Source: Microbacterium dauci
Lineage (GTDB): Bacteria; Actinomycetota; Actinomycetes; Actinomycetales; Microbacteriaceae
NCBI RefSeq assembly: GCF_030065535.1
Contig: NZ_JASJND010000001.1
Location: 310,001 to 374,000, forward strand
Length of the DNA: 64,000 nt
Direction of reading: 5' to 3'
In this document: positions 15,734 to 26,111 of the stretch, in pieces
How positions within the stretch are numbered: position 1 is the stretch's first letter
Layout of the letters: every line of letters begins with the position of its first letter
The notes under the pieces: model-generated
The model's database searches: none
Seen by the model: only the letters and a program-made list of their open reading frames with translations
What the model was told of the DNA's origin: nothing
Made by a program: the position numbers and the translations under genes

Positions 15734-15807
15734 TGCCCCCGACAGGATTCGAACCTGCGACCTGCCCTTTAGGAGAGGGCCGCTCTATCCTGCTGAGCTA
15801 CGGGGGC
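15734..15807 (-). tRNA. tRNA-Arg (anticodon CCT)
   Basis: On the minus strand a 74-base cloverleaf starts GCCCCCG and ends CGGGGGCA. The D arm is GTAGCTCAGCAGGATAGAGC (20 bases), the anticodon loop CTCCTAA gives CCT (reads AGG), and the T arm contains GGTTCGAATCC. CCA is not encoded. Confidence 0.96.
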
Positions 15808-15901
15808 GTGCCTCCAGGATATGCCGCATCGGCGCCGGGGATCTGCGCGCAACTCGGTGCGCGTGCACCGTCGAAGCCGAACGGCAGGGCACAGTGGGGA
15901 G

Positions 15902-16693
15902 GTGGCCCACGTCTCTGCACTGTTCCGGTATCCGATCAAGGGCTTCACGCCCGAGCCTCGCTCCGAGCTCGTCGTGCAAGACGACGGTCGGGTCGCCGGC
16001 GACCGCGTGCTGGCATTCCGGTTCGCTGATGCGACGGAGCCGGAGGATGCCTCGGGTCTCGACTCGTGGCCGAAGAGTCGAGGCCTCGCGCTCATGGACT
16101 TCCCCTCGATCGCCCAGGTCGATGTCATCTTCGACGCCGGCGTCGTACGGCTGCGCGAAGGCGGGCGGACGTTGGCCGAAGCAGAACTGGACGACGCGGG
16201 CCGGGCGCAGCTCGAGGCGGCGATCACAGCGTTCATCGAGCGGACCGCCGATGTGAAGCTGCTGCAGCGCCCGGGTGTGCTGCCGCTGCGCCTCATCGGC
16301 GACGGGCGCACGTCGCGATTCCAGGACCGTGCCCGCGGGTACGTCTCCCTGCACGGCGCGGCCTCGGTCGAGGCAGTGGATGCCGCCGTCTCTGCCCCCG
16401 TCGACGACCGGCGCTTTCGTTCGAACATCGTCGTCTCCGGCACGACACCCTGGGAAGAGCTCGGCTGGTCGGGCCGTGTTCGCATCGGCGAGGTCGCCTT
16501 CGATGTGCAGCGCCCGATCGGTCGGTGCGCCGCCATCACCGCGAACCCCGACACCGGCCGGCGCGACGCGCGGCTGCTGCGGGTGCTGACGACCGAGTTC
16601 GATCAGGACGAGCCGACGCTCGGCATTCTCCTGCTGCCGTCACATGGCGGGGGAGTCGTGCGTGTGGGCGACGAGGTCGTCATCGAGACGTGA
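15902..16693 (+). CDS. MOSC domain protein with N-terminal beta-barrel domain
   Basis: A 263-residue protein of the mARC/YcbX-like molybdenum cofactor sulfurase C-terminal (MOSC) superfamily. The N-terminal MOSC_N barrel starts ALFRYPIKGFTPE; the MOSC core includes DDRRFRSNIVVSG and the conserved Cys in RPIGRCAAI, the expected Mo ligand. Known members reduce N-hydroxylated compounds or transfer sulfur to Moco. The electron partner is not obvious: no fused ferredoxin is present. GTG at 15902 with GGGGAG upstream is preferred; a longer frame from 15821 would run through the tRNA flank. Confidence 0.85.
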   Translation: MAHVSALFRYPIKGFTPEPRSELVVQDDGRVAGDRVLAFRFADATEPEDASGLDSWPKSRGLALMDFPSIAQVDVIFDAGVVRLREGGRTLAEAELDDAGRAQLEAAITAFIERTADVKLLQRPGVLPLRLIGDGRTSRFQDRARGYVSLHGAASVEAVDAAVSAPVDDRRFRSNIVVSGTTPWEELGWSGRVRIGEVAFDVQRPIGRCAAITANPDTGRRDARLLRVLTTEFDQDEPTLGILLLPSHGGGVVRVGDEVVIET

Positions 16694-16759
16694 GCCGGTG
16701 CGACCTCGGGCCGGGGTTGCAGCGGTGGACCGAGCGACGATTCGCATCCGTGTGGCAGC

Positions 16760-16765
16760 TAGCCT
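16760..16765 (+). promoter_or_regulatory. -10 element TAGCCT, leaderless start
   Basis: TAGCCT, 7-base spacer, GTG at 16773. No ribosome site is present. Confidence 0.55.
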
Positions 16766-16772
16766 GAGCCCC

Positions 16773-17186
16773 GTGCCCTTCGCTCTCGCGCTCACCGTGA
16801 TCCTCGCCCTCCTCGCCGTTTTCCAGATCGCCCTGGCGCTCGGTGCGCCGCTCGGACGCTTCGCGTGGGGCGGGCAACACCGCGTGCTCCCGACGGGGCT
16901 CCGCATCGGCAGTGCGGTTTCCGTGATCATCTACGCCCTCATTGCGACGATCGCCTGGGATCGAGTAGGCGCGATCGACGTGTTCCCAGATGGCGTCGCA
17001 GCCGTTGCCGCGTGGGTCGTGTTCGCGTACTTCGTGCTCGGCATCGTGATGAACGCGATCTCGCGGAGCGTGCCCGAGCGCGTCGTGATGGTGCCCGTCA
17101 CGCTCGTGCTCGCGGTGCTGTCGTTCCTCATTGCGGTGGGGTCCGGTGAGCTCGCGACACCCGCGACGATCTCCGGACTCTCGTGA
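16773..17186 (+). CDS. Small four-helix membrane protein
   Basis: A 137-residue integral membrane protein with four predicted segments: about residues 4-24 (ALTVILALLAVFQIALAL), 40-62 (IGSAVSVIIYALIATIAW), 72-93 (AAVAAWVVFAYFVLGIVM) and 103-123. The pattern resembles small conserved actinobacterial membrane proteins of unknown role. The start is set by the leaderless -10. Nothing in the neighbours suggests function. Confidence 0.75.
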   Translation: MPFALALTVILALLAVFQIALALGAPLGRFAWGGQHRVLPTGLRIGSAVSVIIYALIATIAWDRVGAIDVFPDGVAAVAAWVVFAYFVLGIVMNAISRSVPERVVMVPVTLVLAVLSFLIAVGSGELATPATISGLS

Positions 17187-17234
17187 GAGAGTCTCATCTG
17201 ATCTGGGCTGAAAGCGTCCGTTCGGGCGCCGTCA

Positions 17235-18593
17235 ATGTCGGAGGCTCTCACCACAATTGAGGGTATGACGACGACCGGCGACCCGCGCGAACTCGAGGTG
17301 CATCTCGCCGCGCTCGCCGACCTCGTCCATGACGCGGCGAGCTTCGAACGCCACCTCGCGGCGATCCAGATCGCGCAGTTGCGGCTGCTCGCGCATGCCG
17401 GCCGCCTCGCCGAGGCGCAGGCCGCGGGGTCGTCCGCGAACGTGCGCGACCACGACATGGCACTCCGCTCGATCGCGGCGGAACTCGGCGGCGCGCTGCG
17501 CGTCCCCGATCGCACGATGCAGCGCCGCATCGCCGCCGCCCGCACGATCGTCGAAGACTTCCCGATCTCGCTGAAGGCCTGGGAACGGGGCAAGATCACG
17601 CGCGGCCACGTCGACGCGATCGTCGCCGCCGGCACGGCGCTGCCCGCTGAGACGCGCCCTTCGTTCGAGCTCGCGGCGCTCGAGCGGTGCGAGGGGCGGA
17701 CGCCGAACCGTGTGCGGGCCGAACTCGAGATCCTCGCGTACCGCATGCACCCGCGGTCGTTCACTGAGCGACACCAGGATGCGGCGGCGGGTCGATGCGT
17801 ACGCCTCATTCCCGGCCGCGACGGCATGTCCGACCTCGTCGCGACCCTGCCAACCGCGCTCGCGGAAGGCATCCACGACCGTCTCACCCGACAGGGTCGC
17901 GCGATCATCGACACGCGAACCGAGCGAGCGGATGCCGCCGGTAGCCGGGGCGACGTGGTCGCCACTGATGCCCGCACGATGGACCAGGTCCGTGCCGATC
18001 TGCTCGCAGATCTCCTCCTCGCCGGAACGCCCGCGATGGATGACACCCGCGACACCTCTGCCGGGCCGCTCGGGAAGATTCGGGCGCGGATCCAGGTCGT
18101 GATCCCCGCATCCGTGTTCGCGGGGTCGGAAGAGCCGTGCGACCTCGTCGGACGGTCGCCGATCGACGCTGAGACGGCCCGCGTCCTCGCGGGCGGCAAC
18201 GCGATGTGGGAACGGCTCGTCACCCATCCCGTGACCGGGACGGTGCTCGCCGTCGACTCCTACCGGGTGCCGTCAGCGATGCGGCGCTATCTCCAGGCAC
18301 GTGACCAGCACTGCCGGTTCCCGGGATGCCGCCAAGCCGCGGTCCGCTGCGAGATCGATCACAACGAAGATCACGCCCTCGGCGGCAAGACCGCGACCTG
18401 CAACCTCTGTCATCTCTGTCAGCGACATCACTCGATGAAGCAGTTCACCTGTTGGAGGGTCCGACAACTGTCGGGTGGTGTCCTCGTATGGACCTCACCC
18501 CTCGGCAGGATCTACAGAGAAGACGCACCGACTCCGGCCGTCGCCTTCACCCCTGCCGTGCCCGCTGGCTCCGCGGCATCCGCACCGTTCTGA
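17235..18593 (+). CDS. DUF222 (13E12-type) HNH endonuclease
   Basis: A 452-residue protein with an N-terminal DUF222 helical domain (about residues 20-330) and a C-terminal HNH nuclease with metal-binding Cys: CRFPGCRQ, CEIDHNEDH, then CNLCHLCQRHHSMK. The catalytic DH and HH are intact. These proteins are multicopy in many actinobacteria and related to the mycobacterial 13E12 repeat family; they are thought to be mobile or competence-related, but function is not established. Start is uncertain: 17235 or the in-frame ATG at 17265; neither has a good ribosome site. Confidence 0.88.
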   Translation: MSEALTTIEGMTTTGDPRELEVHLAALADLVHDAASFERHLAAIQIAQLRLLAHAGRLAEAQAAGSSANVRDHDMALRSIAAELGGALRVPDRTMQRRIAAARTIVEDFPISLKAWERGKITRGHVDAIVAAGTALPAETRPSFELAALERCEGRTPNRVRAELEILAYRMHPRSFTERHQDAAAGRCVRLIPGRDGMSDLVATLPTALAEGIHDRLTRQGRAIIDTRTERADAAGSRGDVVATDARTMDQVRADLLADLLLAGTPAMDDTRDTSAGPLGKIRARIQVVIPASVFAGSEEPCDLVGRSPIDAETARVLAGGNAMWERLVTHPVTGTVLAVDSYRVPSAMRRYLQARDQHCRFPGCRQAAVRCEIDHNEDHALGGKTATCNLCHLCQRHHSMKQFTCWRVRQLSGGVLVWTSPLGRIYREDAPTPAVAFTPAVPAGSAASAPF

Positions 18594-18602
18594 CGACCCT
18601 TC

Positions 18603-20667
<2,065 letters not shown>

Positions 20668-20671
<4 letters not shown>

Positions 20672-21486
20672 AGACGATCGTGATCACCGGTGCAAGCGAT
20701 GGCATCGGCGCCGCGGCATCCCGTCGTCTCGTCGAACGCGGACACCGCGTCGTCCTCGTCGGTCGGTCTGCTGAGAAGACTGCGGCGCTCGCCGCCGAGC
20801 TGCGGATGCCGCACCACGTCGCCGACTTCGCCGACTTCACGCAGGTCCGCAGGCTGGCTGACGAGCTGCTGACCGCCTACCCACGGATCGACGTGCTCGC
20901 GAACAATGCCGGCGGGATCTTCGGTCCGCGCCGGCTCACGGTCGACGGGAACGAGCAGACGTTGCAAGTGAACCACCTCGCGCCGTTCCTGCTGACGAAC
21001 CTGCTCCGCGAGCGACTCGTCGAGAGTGCGGCATCCGTCGTGCAGACCTCCAGCGCGGCAGCGCGCCTGTTCTCACGGTTCGACCTCGACGACCTGCAGG
21101 GTGAACGGCGGTATTCCGGGCAGCGTGCCTACGGCAACGCGAAGCTCGCCAATATCCTCTTCACCCGAGAGCTGCAGCACAGGTGGGGGAGCGACGGCGT
21201 CGCCGCGGTCGCCTTCCACCCGGGCGTCGTCGCAACGCGGTTCGCCGCCGACGTTCCCGGTCCGTTTCGGTTCCTGTACCACAATCCGCTCGCGCGCCGA
21301 CTGCTTTCGACCACCGACGAGGGCGGCGCGCGACTCGTGTTCCTCGCCGACGGGAGTCCCGGTGTCGATTGGTTGCCGGGCGGGTATTACGAGCGCGACC
21401 TGTTGACGCGGTCGCACCGACTCGCGACCGACGAGGAGGTCGCAGCGGAGCTCTGGCGGCGCAGCGCCGACCTCGTCGGCATCTAG
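20668..21486 (+). CDS. Short-chain dehydrogenase/reductase (retinol dehydrogenase-like)
   Basis: A 272-residue classical SDR. Cofactor motif TGASDGIG (residues 8-15), NNAG at about 89-92, catalytic Ser in SSAAARL, and YGNAK for the Tyr/Lys pair are all present. GRSAEK after strand 2 favours NADP(H). The overall pattern fits the WWOX/retinol-dehydrogenase-like group often seen in actinobacteria. Its start overlaps the hydrolase stop. Its 3' end overlaps by 4 bases the remains of a TetR gene on the other strand. Confidence 0.9.
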
Positions 21487-21703
21487 ACGTCGACGGTGGT
21501 CAGGAGCCGGAGCTGACGCCGGAGGGTCTCCGTCACATCGATCGCGTCGTGGTCGTGCATCCACTGCAGCTGCGCGCCGTCCCACACCGCGAGGGTGGTG
21601 ACCGCCGCGAACTCGGCGTCGACGCCCGGCCGCAGGAGTCCGGCGGCAGCCATCGCGGCGAACGCGGTGGTGAACTCGGCCCGCACCCGCGCGTAGCGCT
21701 CGG
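21483..21703 (-). pseudogene. TetR-family regulator remnant (C-terminal part only)
   Basis: Minus-strand codons from about 21703 to the stop at 21483 encode SERYARVRAEFTTAFAA, then a TetR-like ligand-domain C-terminus with WDGAQLQWMHDHDAID. No HTH is encoded upstream; at about 21703 the sequence changes abruptly to aldo/keto reductase coding on the plus strand. The 5' half, including the DNA-binding domain and start, has been deleted. An internal ATG at 21686 could start a 67-residue fragment, but it would lack DNA binding. Confidence 0.75.
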
Positions 21704-22309
21704 AGCACCGACTACATCGACGTCCTCCTCCTGCACCGACCCGACGCGCTCGTGGAGCCCGACGAGGTCGCGGCCGCGTTCGACGAGCTCGAGGCGGCGG
21801 GCAAGGTCCGCGCGTTCGGCGTCTCCAACCACACGCCGCGTCAGATCGACGTGCTCCGCACCGCGGTCCGACAGCCCATCGTCGCCAACCAGATCCAGCT
21901 CTCGATCACCCATGCGCCCACCGTCGCGCAGGGCGTCGCGATGAACATGGCGGGTGAGACGCAGGCGCAGACGTTGGATGCCGGTGGCGTCATCGACTAC
22001 TCGCGAGTCGAGAAGATCACCCTCCAGGCATGGTCGCCGTTCCAAGCCGGCTTCTTCAACGGGGTTTTCCTCGGTTCGCCGGAGTACCCGGAGCTCAACG
22101 CCGTGATCGACCGCCTCGCCGCCGCGTACGACGTGCCGACGATCGCGATCGCCACCGCATGGATCACGCGGCATCCGGCCGGCATGCAGGTCGTGCTGGG
22201 CACGACGAACCCCGACCGGGTGCGCGCCGCCGCACAGGGCTCCGACCTGCACCTCACACGTGCCGAGTGGTACGATCTGTTCCGCGCCGCCGGCTACCGC
22301 GTCCCCTGA
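21704..22309 (+). pseudogene. Aldo/keto reductase remnant (YdhF-like), 5' half deleted
   Basis: From about 21704 the plus strand reads STDYIDVLLLHRPDALVEPD, continuing to a normal AKR C-terminus ending AGYRVP at 22309. The N-terminal half with the catalytic Asp, Tyr and Lys is missing; only the LLLHRP His segment and the cofactor-binding C-terminal half remain. It joins head to head with a TetR fragment on the other strand. GTG or ATG codons inside could make a fragment, but it could not be a functional reductase. The reading frame is otherwise undamaged, suggesting a recent deletion. Confidence 0.78.
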
Positions 22310-22312
22310 TCG

Positions 22313-23281
22313 TCAGGGTGCACTTCGGAACCCGGGTGCCGTCGCCACGGCGGCGGCATCGCGCAGCGCATCGACCACCGCGTGCAGCGCCGGCAGCGCC
22401 GCGCCCGGGCGGGTGAGTGCGACCACCCGTCGCGGCGGCTCGCCCGCCAACGGGACCGCCGCTACGGCAGGGTTCCGGCTCGCGGCCAGCGCGAGCGCGG
22501 GAAGGACGGCGACCGCGAGGTCGTCGGCCACCAGCGCCTGCACGACCACATAGTCATCGGTGCTGTGCCGGATGCCGGGAGCGAAGCCGTGCCGCGCCGC
22601 GGCGTGGAGCAGGTGCCGTCGGCAGTTCACACATCCGGCGACCCAACGGGCGTCGGCGAGGTCGTGCAGGTCGATCGCCGTGGCATCCGCGCCGGGGTGC
22701 GACCGGGGGAGGACCGCCAGCATCGGATCGTCGCCGAGCGGGACGGCGACGAAGCCGTCGCGATCGAGCTGCTCCTCGACGTACTGGAAGACGATGGCGA
22801 TGTCGCAGTCGCCGCGGGCGAGTGTCCGCAGTGCCTCTGGCGGTTCGAGTTGGGTGAGTTCGAGCTCGAGCCCGGCCCGGTCAGCGGCGAGAGCGCGGAC
22901 GGCGGGCGACACCAGAGTCGCCATCGCCGAGGGGAACGCCGCGACCCGAACGACCCCCGACTCCGCGTCGGCGTGCGCTCGCAGCGACCGGTCGGCGTCG
23001 CGGAGCACCGCCGCGACGGCATCGCCGTGCCGGAGCAAGTCGATCCCCGCTGGCGTGAGCTCGATGCCGCGACCGCGGCGGGCGATCAGCGGCACGCCGT
23101 GCACGCGCTCGAGTCGTCGCACGTGCTGACTCACTGCGGGCTGCGTCCAGCCCAGGGCGTCGGCGGCAGCGCTCATCGAGCCGTGACGCCCGACGGCGCG
23201 GAACACCAGCAGCGACCTTGGGTCGGTTCGCGGCTCCGCGTCGGGTTCGACTGCGAACCGAGTGTCGTCGGCGTGACTCAT
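22313..23281 (-). CDS. LysR-family transcriptional regulator
   Basis: A 322-residue regulator. The N-terminal winged HTH includes GSMSAAADALGWTQPAVSQH (recognition helix) and LERVHGVPLIARRGRG; the C-terminal substrate-binding domain follows (GVVRVAAFPSAMATLVSPAV). ATG at 23281 is chosen because GAGG lies 6 bases upstream; a TTG at 23293 would lie within that site. It faces the racemase gene at 23363 across an 81-base gap, the usual arrangement for a regulator and its target. Effector unknown. Confidence 0.92.
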   Translation of the reverse strand: MSHADDTRFAVEPDAEPRTDPRSLLVFRAVGRHGSMSAAADALGWTQPAVSQHVRRLERVHGVPLIARRGRGIELTPAGIDLLRHGDAVAAVLRDADRSLRAHADAESGVVRVAAFPSAMATLVSPAVRALAADRAGLELELTQLEPPEALRTLARGDCDIAIVFQYVEEQLDRDGFVAVPLGDDPMLAVLPRSHPGADATAIDLHDLADARWVAGCVNCRRHLLHAAARHGFAPGIRHSTDDYVVVQALVADDLAVAVLPALALAASRNPAVAAVPLAGEPPRRVVALTRPGAALPALHAVVDALRDAAAVATAPGFRSAP

Positions 23282-23362
23282 CGCTGACCTCAAAGCTGTG
23301 ATTCGGTTTCGTCCAAGAACTCTGGCGTAGACCTGACATCATCGCATCTCGAGAATCGGAGT

Positions 23363-24052
23363 ATGAAGACAATCGGCATGCTCGGCGGGATGAGCTGGGA
23401 ATCGACGGAGCTCTACTACCGCCTCGCGAACCAGCACGTGCGTGAACGCGTCGGCGGGCTGCATTCGGCCCCGATCTTGCTCGACTCCGTCGATTTCGCC
23501 GAGGTCGCCGGGCTGCAGCGGGCTGGGGATTGGGACGCGGCCGGACGACTCCTCGCGGGCCGTGCCGAGCGGCTCGCGGCGGGCGGCGCCGACCTCATCG
23601 TGCTGTGTACCAACACCATGCATAAGGTCATCGACGACATCGAGCGTGCGGTCGACGTGCCGGTCGTCCATATCGCGGATGCCACCGCTGCGGCGATCGC
23701 CGCCCGCGGCATCCGTCGGGTCGGCCTGCTGGGCACGGCCTTCACGATGGAGCAGCCGTTCTATCGCGAGCGCATGGCCACCCACGGGATCGAGGTCGTC
23801 GTGCCGGATGCCGCGGACCGTGCGCTCGTCCATCGGGTGATCTTCGACGAGCTCGTCCATGGCGTCGTCGACCCGGACTCACGGCGTGCGTTCGCCGAGA
23901 TCGTGGACCGCCTCGTCGCGGCGGGCGCAGACGGCGTCATCCTCGGGTGCACCGAGATCGAGCTGCTCATCGGGCAGGACGAAATCGATGTGCCCGTGTT
24001 CCCGACGGCGGCGATCCACGTCGCGGCGGCAGTCGACCTCGCGCTCGCCTGA
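23363..24052 (+). CDS. Aspartate/glutamate racemase family protein
   Basis: A 229-residue member of the Asp/Glu/hydantoin racemase superfamily, close to the YgeA/RacX type. N-terminus MKTIGMLGGMSWEST is the family signature. The two catalytic Cys are present, in LCTNTMHK (Cys about residue 82) and LGCTEIELL (Cys about 195). It should racemise an amino acid, perhaps aspartate or a broad range; D-amino acids could serve wall remodelling. Divergent from a LysR gene that may regulate it. Confidence 0.9.
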   Translation: MKTIGMLGGMSWESTELYYRLANQHVRERVGGLHSAPILLDSVDFAEVAGLQRAGDWDAAGRLLAGRAERLAAGGADLIVLCTNTMHKVIDDIERAVDVPVVHIADATAAAIAARGIRRVGLLGTAFTMEQPFYRERMATHGIEVVVPDAADRALVHRVIFDELVHGVVDPDSRRAFAEIVDRLVAAGADGVILGCTEIELLIGQDEIDVPVFPTAAIHVAAAVDLALA

Positions 24053-24060
24053 GTGCGGCG

Positions 24061-24354
24061 TTACTCGACCGGGCGGCCCTCTGCGATCCAGGCGCCGGTC
24101 CCGCCGTCGACGTTCGTCGCCTCGACGCCCTGCTGCTCGAGGAAGGCGACAGCGCGACCGCTGCGGACGCCCGCCTGGCAGATGACGTGCAGGTCGTCGA
24201 GGTCCCGCAGCTCGTCGACGTAATTGGGCACGGTCGACAGCGGGATGTTGCGTGCGCCCGGCACGTGGCCCGACGCGAACTCGTCCGGCTCGCGGACGTC
24301 GATCAGGTTCGCGGGTGCGGCGTCGGCCAACTGCGCGGTCGTGATGGAGTGCAT
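24061..24354 (-). CDS. Single-domain rhodanese
   Basis: A 97-residue rhodanese-like sulfurtransferase. The domain begins AAPANLIDVREPDEFASGHV and carries the active-site Cys in VICQAGVRSGRA, so it can hold a persulfide. No signal peptide, so cytoplasmic. The start at 24354 is preferred over a longer open frame. Convergent with the racemase gene. Likely role is sulfur trafficking or thiosulfate handling; no specific partner nearby. Confidence 0.88.
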   Translation of the reverse strand: MHSITTAQLADAAPANLIDVREPDEFASGHVPGARNIPLSTVPNYVDELRDLDDLHVICQAGVRSGRAVAFLEQQGVEATNVDGGTGAWIAEGRPVE

Positions 24355-24400
24355 GTGCCCATTCTCGCGCACCGGGAGGGACCCGGCGTGTAAAAGATTC

Positions 24401-24429
24401 TTGACACCCTGATCGCCTCGTGCCATGCT
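24401..24429 (+). promoter_or_regulatory. Promoter: TTGACA -35, 17-base spacer, CATGCT -10
   Basis: TTGACA at 24401-24406 is a perfect -35, and CATGCT at 24424-24429 is an acceptable -10. It predicts a transcript start near 24436 for the operon beginning at 24479, with a ribosome site GGAGGG at 24469. Confidence 0.65.
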
Positions 24430-24433
24430 TCGG

Positions 24434-24453
24434 ATGTCAAACATTTTGGACAT
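24434..24453. promoter_or_regulatory. Candidate operator ATGTC-N10-GACAT over the transcription start
   Basis: Perfect 5-base arms ATGTC and GACAT, with further partial symmetry inside (AAA/TTT), sit directly after the -10. A protein bound here would block initiation. The HTH protein encoded at 24913 is the obvious candidate. Confidence 0.5.
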
Positions 24454-24478
24454 TCAGGATCGGGCATCGGAGGGCATC

Positions 24479-24913
24479 GTGGTCCGCGAAGAGCGCAGCG
24501 TGTGGGTGGGACTCGTCGTCTCGGTCGTCGCGATGATCGTCTACGGCGTCATCATGTCGGCGCTCCTCCGATCGACGCCGATCGAGCAGATCAACTGGTT
24601 CCCGCTCATGGGGTGGACCCTCGGCATCTCGCTGGTGGTGTCCCTTATGCTCACGGCCGCGTGGGCGATGATCGCCGAAGCCGGGTGGCCGAGAGGTCTG
24701 CTGACGAGCGACGAACGCGATCGCGACATCGCCCGCATGGGCGATCGCGTGGGGCAGGCGTTCCTCGTCTTGGGCGGCCTCGGCGCCATCTTCCTCTGCG
24801 CCGCGGACGCCGCACCGTTCTGGATCGCCCATTCGGTCTTTGCAGGCTTCGCACTCTCGTCGATCATCGGCAGTGTGGCTCGCGTCATCGCCTACCGTCG
24901 CGGACTCGCCTGA
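24479..24913 (+). CDS. Four-helix membrane protein of an HTH-linked operon
   Basis: A 144-residue membrane protein with predicted segments near residues 9-31 ([18 protein letters not shown]), 42-66, 93-112 ([17 protein letters not shown]) and 116-136. GTG at 24479 has GGAGGG 5 bases upstream and is preferred to upstream ATGs that fall on the operator. Its stop overlaps the start of an XRE-type regulator (TGATG). Membrane protein plus small HTH pairs are widespread in Gram-positive bacteria; the role of the membrane partner is unknown. Confidence 0.8.
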   Translation: MVREERSVWVGLVVSVVAMIVYGVIMSALLRSTPIEQINWFPLMGWTLGISLVVSLMLTAAWAMIAEAGWPRGLLTSDERDRDIARMGDRVGQAFLVLGGLGAIFLCAADAAPFWIAHSVFAGFALSSIIGSVARVIAYRRGLA

Positions 24914-25149
24914 TGGTGAAGCCCACCCGCGTGACCAATGCCATCCGCGACCTCCGCGGCGATCGCGGCGTGACCCAGGCCGAGCTCGCCGCCGACGTCG
25001 GTGTCACCCGGCAGACCCTGAACGCCATCGAGCAGGGTAAGTACTCGCCCTCGCTCGAGGTCGCCTTCCAGATCGCGCGGGCGCTCGATGCGCCGTTCGA
25101 CACCGTCTTCCAGTACCCGAACTCCACAATCCCCGAGGATCTCGCATGA
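24913..25149 (+). CDS. XRE/Cro-type HTH transcriptional regulator (YozG-like)
   Basis: A 78-residue single-domain HTH protein: [20 protein letters not shown] then [19 protein letters not shown], matching small Cro/CI-like regulators in which the whole protein is the DNA-binding domain. It is coupled to the membrane gene upstream and to the MDR oxidoreductase downstream (ATGA at 25146). Autoregulation through the palindrome at 24434 is inferred. No ligand domain. Confidence 0.92.
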   Translation: MVKPTRVTNAIRDLRGDRGVTQAELAADVGVTRQTLNAIEQGKYSPSLEVAFQIARALDAPFDTVFQYPNSTIPEDLA

Positions 25150-26111
25150 CCACGATGACCGTCTGGCGCCAGCGCACGTACGGATCGGCGGCAGTCGTCC
25201 GCCCCGAGACCGTGCCGCTGCCGATCCCCGGCCGGGGCGAGGTGCTCGTCCATGTGGATGCCGCGTCGCTGAACGCCGGCGACATCCACCTCATGCGGGG
25301 GGAGCCGCTACTCGTCCGTCCGTTCGCCGGGTTCGGGCGTCCACGGGTCGCCGGGCGCGGGATGGACCTCGCCGGCACGGTCACCGCGCTCGGGCAGGAT
25401 GCCGAGGGGTTCGCGCTCGGCGACCGCGTCGTCGGCGCCTGGCGCGAGACGCTCGCCGGTGCGGTCGCCGTCCCGACGAAGCGGCTCACCCGGATCCCCG
25501 ACGGCGTGAGCACGGTCACCGCGTCGACGCTGCCCGTCGCGGGGAATACCGCCGTTGACGCGCTCGACACCGCGCGCGTCCGCAACGGGTCGCGCGTGCT
25601 CGTCGTCGGCGCCGGGGGAGGGGTCGGCACGATGACCGTCCAGCTCGCCGCGGCGCGGGGCGCCGAGGTCTGGGCGACGTGCGGTGCCCGAGCCGTGGAT
25701 CTCGTCCGCGCGCTCGGCGCTGCGCACGCGTTCGACTACCGCGTCACCGACCTGGCGACCCTCCCGCCCGCTTCGTTCGACGCGATCATCGACATCGCCG
25801 GTGAGCCGCCACTCGACGTGCTGAGTGGCCTGCTCGCGCCGCGCGGCACCGTCGCCTTCGTCGGCGGTGACGGAGGCCCGGTGTTCGGACCGCTCGCGCG
25901 CGCGACGCGATCCATGTTCGCGCGCGGACGCTTCCGCCAGGTGACCTCGCTCGTACGGACCTCGACCACCGCGAAGTTGCTGGAGGACGTGGCATCCGGC
26001 GTCCTCACTCCGCACGTGTCGCAGACCTTCCCGTTCGCCGAAGCCGGTGCCGCGCTTGCCGCGGTGGAATCCGGTCGGACGGTCGGGAAGGTCTGCGTCG
26101 TGTGGGGCTGA
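25146..26111 (+). CDS. Zinc-independent MDR oxidoreductase (quinone oxidoreductase-like)
   Basis: A 321-residue medium-chain dehydrogenase/reductase. GroES-like N-terminus with [14 protein letters not shown], conserved [12 protein letters not shown], nucleotide-binding motif [20 protein letters not shown], and C-terminus [22 protein letters not shown]. The structural zinc Cys and catalytic zinc ligands of alcohol dehydrogenases are absent, as in quinone reductases and zeta-crystallins. It is third in the operon with the HTH gene, so transcription is probably controlled by it. Substrate unknown. Confidence 0.9.
   Translation: MTTMTVWRQRTYGSAAVVRPETVPLPIPGRGEVLVHVDAASLNAGDIHLMRGEPLLVRPFAGFGRPRVAGRGMDLAGTVTALGQDAEGFALGDRVVGAWRETLAGAVAVPTKRLTRIPDGVSTVTASTLPVAGNTAVDALDTARVRNGSRVLVVGAGGGVGTMTVQLAAARGAEVWATCGARAVDLVRALGAAHAFDYRVTDLATLPPASFDAIIDIAGEPPLDVLSGLLAPRGTVAFVGGDGGPVFGPLARATRSMFARGRFRQVTSLVRTSTTAKLLEDVASGVLTPHVSQTFPFAEAGAALAAVESGRTVGKVCVVWG

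Noticed and set aside
17235..18593. HNH protein as part of a homing or toxin system
   Set aside because: No intron, intein or immunity gene is visible; DUF222-HNH genes are common multicopy actinobacterial genes.
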